From positions 3,173 to 67,172 of the forward strand of contig JAVERC010000015.1 of the NCBI GenBank assembly GCA_034007295.1: 64,000 bases of DNA. Reading direction: 5' to 3'. This DNA is from JACKCP01 sp034007295. GTDB taxonomy: Bacteria; Desulfobacterota; Desulfobacteria; Desulfobacterales; JACKCP01. The position numbers and the translations under genes are program-made. Positions 43,253 to 52,194 of the stretch are shown piece after piece. The notes beneath the pieces were generated by a model. It saw nothing but the letters and a program-made list of their open reading frames with translations. It was not told the origin of the DNA and did not search any database. How positions within the stretch are numbered: the stretch's first letter is position 1; every line of letters begins with the position of its first letter.

Positions 43253-45331
43253 ATGAAAAATGGGAAATTTTTAAACTCTAAAATTGGTAAAAGACTTTTT
43301 ATTATTTTCTGCACTTGTGCACTCGTGCCTTTAATTTTAAACTCTGCAATAACATTTATTCAGGTAAAAAAACAACTTGCAAAACAAAGTGAAGAAAGCC
43401 TCCAGATTTCAAGCAAGGCTCTTGGTATGGCTGTTTTTGAAAGGATGCTTCTTTTATCAAGTGAATTAAAAAGACTTGCATCTGTATTTGAAACTTTTCA
43501 AATTACTACTCTTCCAAATTTGAATGATCTCGAGAATATGTTTGTTTCTCTCTTGTATAAAGACAGCAGCGACAAAATATTTTCACTTATCAATACAAAA
43601 AAAACAGAAAAAATACCCCTAAAATATATAGAACACCTTCAAAATTCAGAAAAGATTTCTGTTTTTACACACAAGACAGATAAACCTCTTTCAAGGGTAT
43701 TTATTGTTATGCCGATTCAGAAACAAAACTCTAAGCCAGAATTTTTTATAGGAGAAATAAATTCATCTTTTTTATGGAAAATAGGCTCTGAAACAATACT
43801 TCCACCTCAAACAGAACTAATTGTAATTGATAATGAGCACAATATAATTGTAAGTTCTGTAGATGACCCTGAAAGCTGCATTAAAAATATGCAGACAAAA
43901 TCAAAACAGCCAGTATCTGCAAGGTTTGAATGGTCTGACAAAAATAATAAATATATTGCCAGATACTGGACTATATTCATGCAGTCAAGATTTGACTCAG
44001 AGTCATGGACTGTAATTTTAAGCAGAGAAAAAAATTATCTTTTTTCATCAGCTGCATTTTTCCAAAAAATATTTTTGCTTGTAATAGGACTCTCATTTCT
44101 AATAGTGACCTTTTTCAGTATGGTCAACATAAGACTTATACTTGTCCCGCTTGAAAAACTTAAGTCAGGAATAAGCGAAATTTTAAACAATAACCTAAAA
44201 ACCAGAATAAATGTAAAAAGTAATGACGAATTTGAAGAAGTAGCAGGTGCTTTTAACAACATGACTGCTCAGCTTGAAAGGCAGTTTAAAACAATACTTA
44301 CAAACTCTGAAATTGACCGTGCTATTCTTTCATCCCTTGAACCTGAAATAATAATAAGCAAAATGCTTTTTGGATTAGATGAGCTTCTTTTATGTACTAA
44401 GGCAAATATCTGTATTATTGATAGGGAAAATAGAAAAACTGCAGAAATTTACTCACTTGCAGAAAACAAATTGGATTTAATATCAAAGCAAATTCCTTTT
44501 GATGAACAACAAATTAAATTAAACTTAAAAGATAAAAAATATATTTCCATAACAAAAAAGAATAATTCAAATTTTTATCTAAATACAATTTCTGCTCTAC
44601 ATAAAAACCTCATAATTATCCCCGTCTTTATAAAACAAAGACTTGAGGCAGTAATTAATCTTAAAATTTTAAATGATTGTTCAGATCTTTCAAAAGACAT
44701 TGAAAACACTCTCCAGCTTGCAGATCAAATGGCTGTAGCACTTGCAAATTCAAACCTTGTAGATGAGCTTGATCAAATGGCTGAAGGAACTTTAAGAGCA
44801 CTTGCAAGAACCGTAGACGCAAACTCACCCTGGACAGCAGGACATTCAGAAAGAGTAAGCGAAATGTGTCTAAAATTAGGCGAAATTCTTGGACTTGACA
44901 AAGAAAGGCTTCATAATCTTACAAGAGCAGCTCTTCTCCATGATATTGGAAAAATCGGGATATCAACTAATATTCTCGACAAAAAAGACAGGCTTTCAGA
45001 TGAAGAGTATGAAATCATAAAACAGCATCCTTTAGTTGGAGCAAGCATACTTGAGCCTATAAAAGTATACAAAAAAATTGTACCAATAGTTCTCCAGCAC
45101 CATGAACAATTTGATGGAAACGGTTATCCATACGGACTTTCAGGAAATGAAATTATTATAGAAGCAAGGATAATGGCAGTTGCAGACGTTTATGATGCAC
45201 TTATTTCAGACAGACCATACCGCAAAGGATGGGAAAAAGAAAAAGTTATAGATTTTATAAAGGAAAAATCAGGATCACATTTTGATCCAAGAGTAGTAAA
45301 AGCTTTTGATGATTTCATAAAAACCCCGTAA
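43253..45331 (+). CDS. Membrane receptor with HAMP, GAF-like and HD-GYP c-di-GMP phosphodiesterase domains
   Basis: A 692-residue inner-membrane protein. Transmembrane helix at about 14-38, periplasmic sensor to about 273, second helix about 274-300, HAMP about 300-345 (LKSGISEILNNNLKTRINVKSNDEFEEVAGAFNNMTAQLE, in parts), a GAF-like region about 360-500, and an HD-GYP domain from about 515. Catalytic landmarks: H563-D564 (LLHDIGKIGIS), HHEQFDGNGYPYGLSG with HHE at 616-618 and GYP at 624-626. These hydrolyse cyclic di-GMP to pGpG or GMP, promoting motility. It pairs with the diguanylate cyclase at 52726 in opposing function. Confidence 0.92.
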   Translation: MKNGKFLNSKIGKRLFIIFCTCALVPLILNSAITFIQVKKQLAKQSEESLQISSKALGMAVFERMLLLSSELKRLASVFETFQITTLPNLNDLENMFVSLLYKDSSDKIFSLINTKKTEKIPLKYIEHLQNSEKISVFTHKTDKPLSRVFIVMPIQKQNSKPEFFIGEINSSFLWKIGSETILPPQTELIVIDNEHNIIVSSVDDPESCIKNMQTKSKQPVSARFEWSDKNNKYIARYWTIFMQSRFDSESWTVILSREKNYLFSSAAFFQKIFLLVIGLSFLIVTFFSMVNIRLILVPLEKLKSGISEILNNNLKTRINVKSNDEFEEVAGAFNNMTAQLERQFKTILTNSEIDRAILSSLEPEIIISKMLFGLDELLLCTKANICIIDRENRKTAEIYSLAENKLDLISKQIPFDEQQIKLNLKDKKYISITKKNNSNFYLNTISALHKNLIIIPVFIKQRLEAVINLKILNDCSDLSKDIENTLQLADQMAVALANSNLVDELDQMAEGTLRALARTVDANSPWTAGHSERVSEMCLKLGEILGLDKERLHNLTRAALLHDIGKIGISTNILDKKDRLSDEEYEIIKQHPLVGASILEPIKVYKKIVPIVLQHHEQFDGNGYPYGLSGNEIIIEARIMAVADVYDALISDRPYRKGWEKEKVIDFIKEKSGSHFDPRVVKAFDDFIKTP

Positions 45332-45370
45332 TTCCTTTAATTTACATTTAGAAAAAATAAATGAGGTCTT

Positions 45371-47098
45371 ATGTTTCGCATAAGAAAGATTCTTGACAGC
45401 GTTTCAAATGCCAACAAATATGCAATTGATCAGGTTCTAGAGATCATAAAAAAACAATTTCCTACAACAAGAATTGATGACCTTTTAAAACTTCCTCTCC
45501 AGCTTGTTGACCCTTTAAAATATAAATACCGCTCAATTCTTTTTTCAGCAGAAGATCATTTTGGACGTGTTAAAGGCTTTGCCATGCTTTTACACATGTC
45601 AGATATTGGAGTAACCTATCTTGAACTTATTTCAACAGCACCTCAAAAAACCGGAAAAGGTCTTGGAACAATACTTTATGAACGAATAAGGGAAGAATCA
45701 ATAAATCTTAAATCAAAAGGACTTTTTTTTGAATCAAGCATTGATGATGAAAGAATTTCTGACCCGGAAATTCTTTTGCAGAACAAAAAAAGAATGCTTT
45801 TTTATGAAAGATTTAACGCATTTCCAATAATAAACAATATCTTTGACAGCCCAATTCAACCTGGAGACAAAGATTTATATTATCTTATGTATGATCCTTT
45901 AAACAGGACCACCCCACTTGGCCTCGAATTGACAAAACAGGTAGCTCGAGCTGTTCTTGAAAGAAAATACAAGGCAATTATTGAGCCTTTACAAATAGAA
46001 AAAATTGTAAATTCATTTTGTGATGATCCTGTTATATTAAGAAAACCCAGATACAAGGCAAAACCTTTTATCCCAAAAGTTCACACAAAGCCTTTAATAG
46101 GACTTCTTGTAAACGAAAATCATATAATTCATCATGTAGCTGAAAAAGGGTATGTTGAAGCACCAATAAGAATTTCACAAATTTTAAAGGAAATCTCAAA
46201 AACAGGAATGTTTAAAAAAATCAAACCCCGAAAAACACCATTTTCTCTGCTAAGAAAAATTCACGATCCAGAGTATCTTAATTTTTTAAAAAACGTATGC
46301 AAAAATCTTCCCGAAGGAAAATCCATTTATCCAAGTGTTTTCCCAGGAAGAAATCGTTTTTCTTCCTCAAGGGATATTGAGGTTCAAATAGGATGTTTTT
46401 GCACTGACACAATGACTCCCTTAAATAAAAATGCATATCTTGCAGCAATTGGAGCTATTGACTGTGCAGTAACTGCTGCTGAAATTCTTCTTGAAGACTT
46501 TAAACTTTCATATGCTCTTGTAAGACCTCCAGGACATCATGCTGAATGGAATAAATTTGGAGGTTTCTGCTACTTTAATTCTACAGCAGCAGCTTGCGAG
46601 TATCTTTCAGATTATGGAAAGGTTGCCGTCATAGACATTGATTTTCACCACGGCAATGGAACCCAGGACATTTTTTATGAACGAAACGATATTTTAACCT
46701 GCTCAATACACGGGGATCCAGCATGTGAGTATCCTTATTTTTCGGGATTTGCAAAAGAAACAGGAAGTAAAAAAGGAAAAGGATTCAACATAAATATCCC
46801 TCTTCCAAAAAACTGCACAGCATATGAATTTCATGAAGCCCTTGAAAAAATAATAAGAAAAGTAAAAAAATTTAACCCGGACTTTATAGTTGCAGCACTT
46901 GGACTTGATACAGCCAAAGCTGACCCAACAGGTTCATGGAATCTTTTATCAAAAGATTTTGAAAAAACAGGAAAAATGATAGGCCGGATTAATCTTCCAA
47001 CCCTTATTGTTCAGGAAGGCGGGTACAGAACAAGAACACTTGGAATTAATGCCAGAAGATTTTTCGAGGGACTTTATATTTCTCATTATTTGACATAA
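45371..47098 (+). CDS. GNAT acetyltransferase-histone deacetylase family fusion
   Basis: A 575-residue two-domain protein. Residues about 20-180 form a GNAT domain (FGRVKGFAMLLHM, ELISTAPQKTGKGLGTILYERIREES, with the Q/K-x-x-G-x-G acetyl-CoA loop). From about 245 a histone deacetylase/acetylpolyamine amidohydrolase domain follows: LVRPPGHHAEWNKFGGFCYFN with catalytic H389-H390, VIDIDFHHGNGTQD supplying zinc ligands D424 and H426, GLDTAKADPTG supplying D513, and QEGGYRT with Y552. All catalytic residues appear intact. Joining an acetyl donor and remover in one chain suggests reversible acylation or polyamine turnover; the substrate is unknown. GAGG precedes the ATG. Confidence 0.9.
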   Translation: MFRIRKILDSVSNANKYAIDQVLEIIKKQFPTTRIDDLLKLPLQLVDPLKYKYRSILFSAEDHFGRVKGFAMLLHMSDIGVTYLELISTAPQKTGKGLGTILYERIREESINLKSKGLFFESSIDDERISDPEILLQNKKRMLFYERFNAFPIINNIFDSPIQPGDKDLYYLMYDPLNRTTPLGLELTKQVARAVLERKYKAIIEPLQIEKIVNSFCDDPVILRKPRYKAKPFIPKVHTKPLIGLLVNENHIIHHVAEKGYVEAPIRISQILKEISKTGMFKKIKPRKTPFSLLRKIHDPEYLNFLKNVCKNLPEGKSIYPSVFPGRNRFSSSRDIEVQIGCFCTDTMTPLNKNAYLAAIGAIDCAVTAAEILLEDFKLSYALVRPPGHHAEWNKFGGFCYFNSTAAACEYLSDYGKVAVIDIDFHHGNGTQDIFYERNDILTCSIHGDPACEYPYFSGFAKETGSKKGKGFNINIPLPKNCTAYEFHEALEKIIRKVKKFNPDFIVAALGLDTAKADPTGSWNLLSKDFEKTGKMIGRINLPTLIVQEGGYRTRTLGINARRFFEGLYISHYLT

Positions 47099-47152
47099 AC
47101 GGGAAAATGTATAATTTAAAAATTATTAGATAACTAAAACAAAGGTAGCAAA

Positions 47153-49570
47153 ATGATAAAATATAGAATAAAAATAAACGGCATGCATTGTGCCAATTGT
47201 GCTGCAAGCCTTGAAAAAAAAATTTCAAATTTAGAGGAAATAAAAAACACAAATGTTAATTTTGCTGATGAATCCTTAAATTTTGAAACTGAAAAAAAAA
47301 TTTTTGAAATATTAAAAAAAATAAAAAAAACTGTAGAAGACACTGGTTTTAAAATTGCCATAAAAAACTCTTTTTTTAAAATTTCTGGAATGCACTGCAC
47401 AAACTGTTCAATGAATATTGAAAAAAATCTCAATTCAATGCCTGGAATAATAAATGCAAATGTAAATCTTGCAGATGAAAGCCTTGAAGCTGAATATATT
47501 GATACCATAGTTTCAACAAAAGATATTGAAGATAAAATCCAATCCCTTGGATTCAAAGCCTTTGAAACTGAAAATGAAGATTTTTTTTCAGAAGACATAA
47601 AGGAACTCAAAAATCAAAAAATCAAATTCATAACAGGCCTTGTCTTTACAATTCCTCTTTTCATTATTTCCATGACTGCTGATATGACAGGCCTAATTCC
47701 TTCATACCCTGACTCTTTTGCAATGGGACTTCTGCTTTTTGTTCTTGCAACACCTGTTCAGTTCTTTACAGGTTCTGACTATTATAAAGGTGCCTATGCA
47801 AGCCTTAAAAACGGTTCTTCAAACATGGATGTTCTTGTAGCACTTGGTTCTTCTGCTGCATATTTTTACTCTGCAGTAATCTTATTTAGTCCTTTTAAAG
47901 GTGACCATCTTTATTTTGAAACTTCAGCTGTAATTATAACCCTCATAAAACTTGGAAAAATGCTTGAAGCAAGAACAAAGGGAAAAACCGGAGAGGCAGT
48001 AAAAAAACTTCTTGATCTTACTCCAAAACAGGTTTTAAGGGAAAAAAAAGACGGAACAACTGAAACAAAAAATCTGTCAGACATTAAAATAAATGACATA
48101 ATTATTGTAAAGCCTGGAGAAAATATTCCGGTTGACGGTGAAATAATTTATGGAAAATCAGCAATAAATGAATCAATGCTTACAGGAGAGTCTTTACCTG
48201 CAGACAAAAAAGCAGGTGACAATGTTTTTGGCGGTACAATAAACGTAAACGGACTTATAAAAATTAAGGCAACAGCAATTGGAAAAGAAAGCGTTCTTGC
48301 AAAAATAGTTGAAATTGTAAGACATGCCCAGGGAAGCAAGGCCCCTGTCCAAAAAATTGCTGACAAGGCTGCTTCAGTTTTTGTTCCTTTTGTAATTGTT
48401 TCAGCCATAATAACATTTTCCGTCTGGTATTATTTTACAGGCGATTTCACAGCATCAATAATAAGACTTACAGCTGTTCTTGTAATTGCCTGCCCTTGTG
48501 CACTTGGCCTTGCCACTCCGACAGCACTTATGGCAGGTGCTGGTAAAGGTGCATTTTCAGGGGTATTGTTCAAATCCGGGGAGGCAATTCAAAAGCTTGC
48601 ATCAGTTAAGACAATAATTCTTGATAAAACAGGAACAGTCACAAAAGGCAAACCTTCCGTCTTAAATATATATGCTGCAGATGAAGGAATAAATGAGGAA
48701 AAAATACTTGAAATTGCAGCTTCAATTGAAAAAAATTCCAGTCATCCTGTTTCCTCTGCAATTACAGAAAAAGGCATTAATGAGAATTCAAAAATATATG
48801 AATGCACAGATTTTGAGGAAGTTGGAGGGATGGGAGTAAAAGGAATAATTGATAATATTGAATATAAAATCGGCAAGGCTTCCTGGTTTGAAAATTTTCC
48901 AAAAAAAGCACTTTCAATTCTTGAAGAAATTTATTCAAAGGGAAATACCCCTGTAATTTTATCAGAGCAAAATAAAATAAAGGGTATTTTTGAAATTTAT
49001 GATGAAATAAAGGAAGATTCAAAAGAAGCGGTTTTAGAACTGAAAAATCTTGGTTTAAGAATTGTTCTTCTTACAGGAGACAATGAAAAAACAGCTGCTA
49101 ATACAGCAAAAACACTTGGTATTGATGATTATATTGCTGAAGCAGCACCTGATTCAAAGGCAGATCTTGTTAAAGATTATCAGAATAAATACGGATTTGC
49201 AGCAATGGTTGGAGACGGAATAAATGATGCACCTGCCCTTGCAACAGCTTATTCAGGAATTGCACTTGGTACAGGAACTGACATTGCAATAGAATCTGCT
49301 GAAATAATACTTCCAGGACACAAAATGAAACTTTTACCCTACTCAGTAAAACTCAGCCGAAAAACATTTAAGACCATAAAACTAAATCTCTTCTGGGCTT
49401 TTATTTACAATATAATTCTTATTCCGGTTGCAGCCGGAGTTCTTGCACCGTTTCCACAGATGCCTGAATGGCTGAGACAGCTTAATCCAATGGTTGCAGC
49501 CTTTGCAATGAGCATGAGCAGTATTATGGTTGTCAGCACAAGTCTTATGCTTTACAAAAGCAGAAGATAA
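47153..49570 (+). CDS. copA: Copper-translocating P-type ATPase with two HMA domains
   Basis: An 805-residue inner-membrane P1B-type ATPase that exports Cu+. Two N-terminal metal-binding domains carry MHCANC (Cys13, Cys16) and MHCTNC (Cys82, Cys85). The transmembrane metal site is C447-P-C449 in VIACPCALGLATPTALMAGAGKGA, the phosphorylated Asp is D491 in DKTGTVTKG, and SSHPVSSAI, LTGDNEKTA and VGDGINDAPALATA complete the set. The C-terminal helices include NPMVAAFAMSMSSIMVV, with the Met/Ser pattern of copper pumps. A long hairpin and repeat A follow. No copper regulator was seen nearby. Confidence 0.96.
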   Translation: MIKYRIKINGMHCANCAASLEKKISNLEEIKNTNVNFADESLNFETEKKIFEILKKIKKTVEDTGFKIAIKNSFFKISGMHCTNCSMNIEKNLNSMPGIINANVNLADESLEAEYIDTIVSTKDIEDKIQSLGFKAFETENEDFFSEDIKELKNQKIKFITGLVFTIPLFIISMTADMTGLIPSYPDSFAMGLLLFVLATPVQFFTGSDYYKGAYASLKNGSSNMDVLVALGSSAAYFYSAVILFSPFKGDHLYFETSAVIITLIKLGKMLEARTKGKTGEAVKKLLDLTPKQVLREKKDGTTETKNLSDIKINDIIIVKPGENIPVDGEIIYGKSAINESMLTGESLPADKKAGDNVFGGTINVNGLIKIKATAIGKESVLAKIVEIVRHAQGSKAPVQKIADKAASVFVPFVIVSAIITFSVWYYFTGDFTASIIRLTAVLVIACPCALGLATPTALMAGAGKGAFSGVLFKSGEAIQKLASVKTIILDKTGTVTKGKPSVLNIYAADEGINEEKILEIAASIEKNSSHPVSSAITEKGINENSKIYECTDFEEVGGMGVKGIIDNIEYKIGKASWFENFPKKALSILEEIYSKGNTPVILSEQNKIKGIFEIYDEIKEDSKEAVLELKNLGLRIVLLTGDNEKTAANTAKTLGIDDYIAEAAPDSKADLVKDYQNKYGFAAMVGDGINDAPALATAYSGIALGTGTDIAIESAEIILPGHKMKLLPYSVKLSRKTFKTIKLNLFWAFIYNIILIPVAAGVLAPFPQMPEWLRQLNPMVAAFAMSMSSIMVVSTSLMLYKSRR

Positions 49571-49600
49571 TTATTCAGTATACGTTATTTCAGCAAACCC

Positions 49601-49653
49601 GCTTTTTTCCGGTTGAATCAAGAATTTTTAAAACTTTTCAACCCGAAAAAAGC
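49601..49653 (+). terminator. Long hairpin downstream of copA
   Basis: GCTTTTTTCCGGTTGAA (49601-49617) pairs with TTCAACCCGAAAAAAGC (49637-49653) with one mismatch in 17 and a 19-base loop. There is no U-tract immediately after it, so it may be a transcript-end stabiliser rather than a classical terminator. Confidence 0.55.
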
Positions 49654-49689
49654 ATAAAATAATAAGTTTTACTGATATTGGCTCTAATT

Positions 49690-49830
49690 AGCTGCTGAAC
49701 GAAAACGGCCTTTTTTGTACATTCTTAAGTCAGATTCAAAATTTAATCCTCAAAATACTAAGTGTATTCTAAAGGTTAAATTTTTCATCTTTCTTGAATG
49801 AAACAAAATTCTCGTTTTCGGCCAATCAAT
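49690..49830 (+). repeat. Family A palindromic repeat, copy 4 (complete, 141 bp, with 4-bp duplication)
   Basis: From AGCTGCTGAACGAAAACG to CGTTTTCGGCCAATCAAT, flanked by AATT at 49686-49689 and AATT at 49831-49834. Confidence 0.92.
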
Positions 49831-49956
49831 AATTAAGCACTGGACAAAATAATTAATGTAATTAAATTTAAAAATAAATTTTTAAATTAATTATCAGGTT
49901 TCATAATCTTAATTATGAGCTTGATTTCTTTTTTATGACAAAATTATGGAGAAAAA

Positions 49957-50913
49957 ATGAATTTCTTAAATCTTGGTTCAACAGATATTAAAATCTCAAA
50001 AATAATAATGGGAACCTGGCAGGCAGGAAAGCAGATGTGGACAGGAATTGAGGATTCAGACAGTATTGAAGCAATAAAAACTGCATATGAAAACAATATT
50101 ACAACATTTGATACTGCTGAAATGTATGGCAAAGGCCATTCTGAAAAAATTCTTGGACAGACTCTTAAAGGTGTAAGAGACAAGGTTGTTATTGCCACAA
50201 AAGCAGCCCCGCAAAACCTTTCAAAGGATAAATTGATTTCAGCCTGTGAAAAATCATTAAAAAATCTTGATACCGATTACATTGACCTTTATCAAATTCA
50301 CTGGCCGGCAGGAAGTTTCGGGTCAAAAAAAGTTCCTGTTTCAGAAACCCTTGAAGCAATGGATAAACTGAAAAAACAGGGAAAAATAAGAGCTGTTGGA
50401 GTTTCAAATTTTTCAAGGGAACAGCTTGAAGAGGCTTTGAGCTTTTATCAAATCGATTCTGTTCAGCCGCCCTACTCAATTTTATGGAGACATATTGAAA
50501 AGGATTTAATGCCTCTTTGCATAGAAAACAATATCAGCATACTTTCATACTCTTCAATGGCTCAGGGTCTTTTAACAGGCAGATTCAAGCAAGGACATAA
50601 ATTTGAAAAGGGTGACAACAGAGCATCAAACAAACTCTTCAATGGACAAACCTTTGAAAAGGCTTTAGAAATTATTGATGAGCTCAAACCAATTGCAACT
50701 GATCTTGGAATAACCCTTTCAAATCTTGCACTTTCATGGGTTAAAAGCAAAAAAAATACAGCAGCAATTGCAGGTTCAAGAAATAAAAGCCAGTCAAAAG
50801 AAAATGCAAAGGCCTTAAATACAAATCTTCCAGCTGAAATTATAGAATTTATAGATAAAAGAACTTTAGAATTTACAAATATTACAGGCGGAAGTCCTGT
50901 AATGTGGGGATAA
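49957..50913 (+). CDS. Aldo/keto reductase
   Basis: A 318-residue NADPH-dependent oxidoreductase with a TIM barrel. The catalytic tetrad is visible as D52 and Y57 (TTFDTAEMYGKGHSE), K82 (VIATKAAP) and H115 (DLYQIHWP). GVSNFSREQLEEAL and AIAGSRNKSQSKENA (cofactor phosphate loop) are typical. The substrate cannot be inferred. GGAG precedes the ATG. A small gene follows 38 bases later. Confidence 0.93.
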   Translation: MNFLNLGSTDIKISKIIMGTWQAGKQMWTGIEDSDSIEAIKTAYENNITTFDTAEMYGKGHSEKILGQTLKGVRDKVVIATKAAPQNLSKDKLISACEKSLKNLDTDYIDLYQIHWPAGSFGSKKVPVSETLEAMDKLKKQGKIRAVGVSNFSREQLEEALSFYQIDSVQPPYSILWRHIEKDLMPLCIENNISILSYSSMAQGLLTGRFKQGHKFEKGDNRASNKLFNGQTFEKALEIIDELKPIATDLGITLSNLALSWVKSKKNTAAIAGSRNKSQSKENAKALNTNLPAEIIEFIDKRTLEFTNITGGSPVMWG

Positions 50914-50951
50914 AATTTTATTTTTGTTTATGATTTTTAAACGGAGGAAAA

Positions 50952-51176
50952 ATGGCTACATTCAAAGAACTTCTCGAACAAAAAAGCAATGAAAAACTTT
51001 TTTTTGTTTCAGATTCCGAATTAAGTGCAATTGAAGAAATTTCTACACAGCTTGAAGATGGAACAAAAGTATATGATCCAATTTTACTTTTCCAGAAAGC
51101 GTCTATTTTAGGATATTGGTGCGAAGCTGATTATAATGAAGAAACAGGCGGTTATTTTTTTGAAAAAGTTAAATAG
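50952..51176 (+). CDS. Small hypothetical protein with stop codon at a repeat A insertion
   Basis: A 74-residue acidic soluble protein (FKELLEQKSNEKLFFVSDSELSAIEEI, YDPILLFQKASILGYWCEADYNEETGGYFF in parts), no domain recognised. A strong ribosome site, GGAGGAAAA, precedes the ATG. The TAG stop is formed across the junction of the AAAT target duplication and the first bases of repeat A copy 5. Removing the element and one duplication gives AAA TAA, so the protein is unchanged by the insertion. Confidence 0.8.
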   Translation: MATFKELLEQKSNEKLFFVSDSELSAIEEISTQLEDGTKVYDPILLFQKASILGYWCEADYNEETGGYFFEKVK

Positions 51177-51316
51177 TTGCTGAACGAAAACGGCCTTTTT
51201 GTCCATTTTTGCGTCAGAATCAAAATTTAATCCTCAAAATACTAAATGTATCCTAAAGGTTAAATTTTTCATCTTCCTTGAACTGAACAAAAAATTCTCG
51301 TTTTCGGCCAATCACT
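51175..51316 (+). repeat. Family A palindromic repeat, copy 5 (complete, 142 bp, with 4-bp duplication)
   Basis: From AGTTGCTGAACGAAAACG to CGTTTTCGGCCAATCACT, flanked by AAAT at 51171-51174 and AAAT at 51317-51320. The insertion lies exactly within the stop codon of the upstream gene but recreates a stop. Confidence 0.93.
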
Positions 51317-51344
51317 AAATAATTAAACTTTATTATTTTTATAA

Positions 51345-51382
51345 AAAATTTTCCCAATCATTTTTGATTGGGAATTTTTTTT
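51345..51382. terminator. Bidirectional terminator between convergent genes
   Basis: Perfect stem TTCCCAATCA (51351-51360) and TGATTGGGAA (51365-51374), 4-base loop, with TTTTTTTT on the right and AAAAAATT on the left, so it works for the plus-strand gene ending at 51176 and the minus-strand gene ending at 51418. Confidence 0.92.
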
Positions 51383-51417
51383 AAAAAAAACCAATTCAAA
51401 TCTGCTCTTTTTATAAA

Positions 51418-52014
51418 TCAATAATATTGATAAAAACTTTGATCTTCGAGCAGATGCTTAGCCCTATCCATAATTATTTTTAAATCAAAAAAATTAACCA
51501 GGCATAAAAGCAAAGAAACAACTGCAAAAGGCATTATATTATCTTTATTCTGAGTCAAAACAGCCAAAACCATTCCTAAAACTGTAATTGCCTCGTTAAC
51601 TGCCATTTGAAAAATAAAAGGCTTTAAATACCAATCAATCAGACCAATAAGTTTTAACTCGCGTACAGATAAAGACTTAACTTTAGCTAATTGTTCAGGA
51701 TTAACCTTTTTTGTCTGTGGATTTAAAGCAATTTCTTCAGGTTTAAGATCTTTCCTCAGCTGATTTGTAAGCCTTGAGTTTGACAAAAAAATTTTCTTAA
51801 GCAGCAATGATGTAAAAAACATCCCAATTCCAGCAGCATAAAAATAATATTTAAAATTTTCATCAACCTTGCTTATTTCTGAAGTCCATAAAATATCTGA
51901 TAAATAATAAATAACAAAGACATAAAACAGAATAGGCAATGTTAAAGCAAACCATGACATTTTTATTATCATAGATTTCGGCCTAAAAACCTTATCAAAC
52001 TCGTAAGAATTCAT
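51418..52014 (-). CDS. Hypothetical four-helix membrane protein
   Basis: A 198-residue protein with four hydrophobic segments: about 19-40, 55-72, 135-155 and 163-178. A charged cytoplasmic loop lies between helices 2 and 3 (NQLRKDLKPEEIALNPQTKK). No family was recognised. The stop is 36 bases from a bidirectional terminator. Confidence 0.72.
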   Translation of the reverse strand: MNSYEFDKVFRPKSMIIKMSWFALTLPILFYVFVIYYLSDILWTSEISKVDENFKYYFYAAGIGMFFTSLLLKKIFLSNSRLTNQLRKDLKPEEIALNPQTKKVNPEQLAKVKSLSVRELKLIGLIDWYLKPFIFQMAVNEAITVLGMVLAVLTQNKDNIMPFAVVSLLLCLVNFFDLKIIMDRAKHLLEDQSFYQYY

Positions 52015-52140
52015 TTTTTCTCCAATATCGAATGCTACACATTTATCAATAGCTTTATTTTTAAGATAAAACTCAATAAAAACTCAATAGAATTATCTTC
52101 ACAGCTTATATATCATAAACTTAAAGCTAAAAGGAAACAT

Positions 52141-52186
52141 TCTTTTTTGCCCATTTAGGGCTAGATTCAAAATCCAACCATAAAGG
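52141..52186 (+). repeat. Possible degenerate fragment of family A repeat
   Basis: TTTTTTGCCCATTT then AGATTCAAAATCCAACC resembles the left interior of family A (TTTTTTGTCCATTT, AGATTCAAAATTTAATCC). It lies directly upstream of the HAMP gene. Confidence 0.4.
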
Positions 52187-52194
52187 AATAAAAT

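Larger units (their letters stand above)
49571..49956. other. Gene-free stretch after copA
   Basis: Holds a long hairpin (49601-49653), the complete family A repeat copy 4 (49690-49830) and the promoter region of the aldo/keto reductase gene. No further coding sequence was recognised. Confidence 0.75.

Noticed and set aside
8451..51316. CRISPR array from the repeated family A units
   Set aside because: Copies are kilobases apart, in both orientations and have 4-bp insertion duplications; no array, regular spacers or cas genes were seen.
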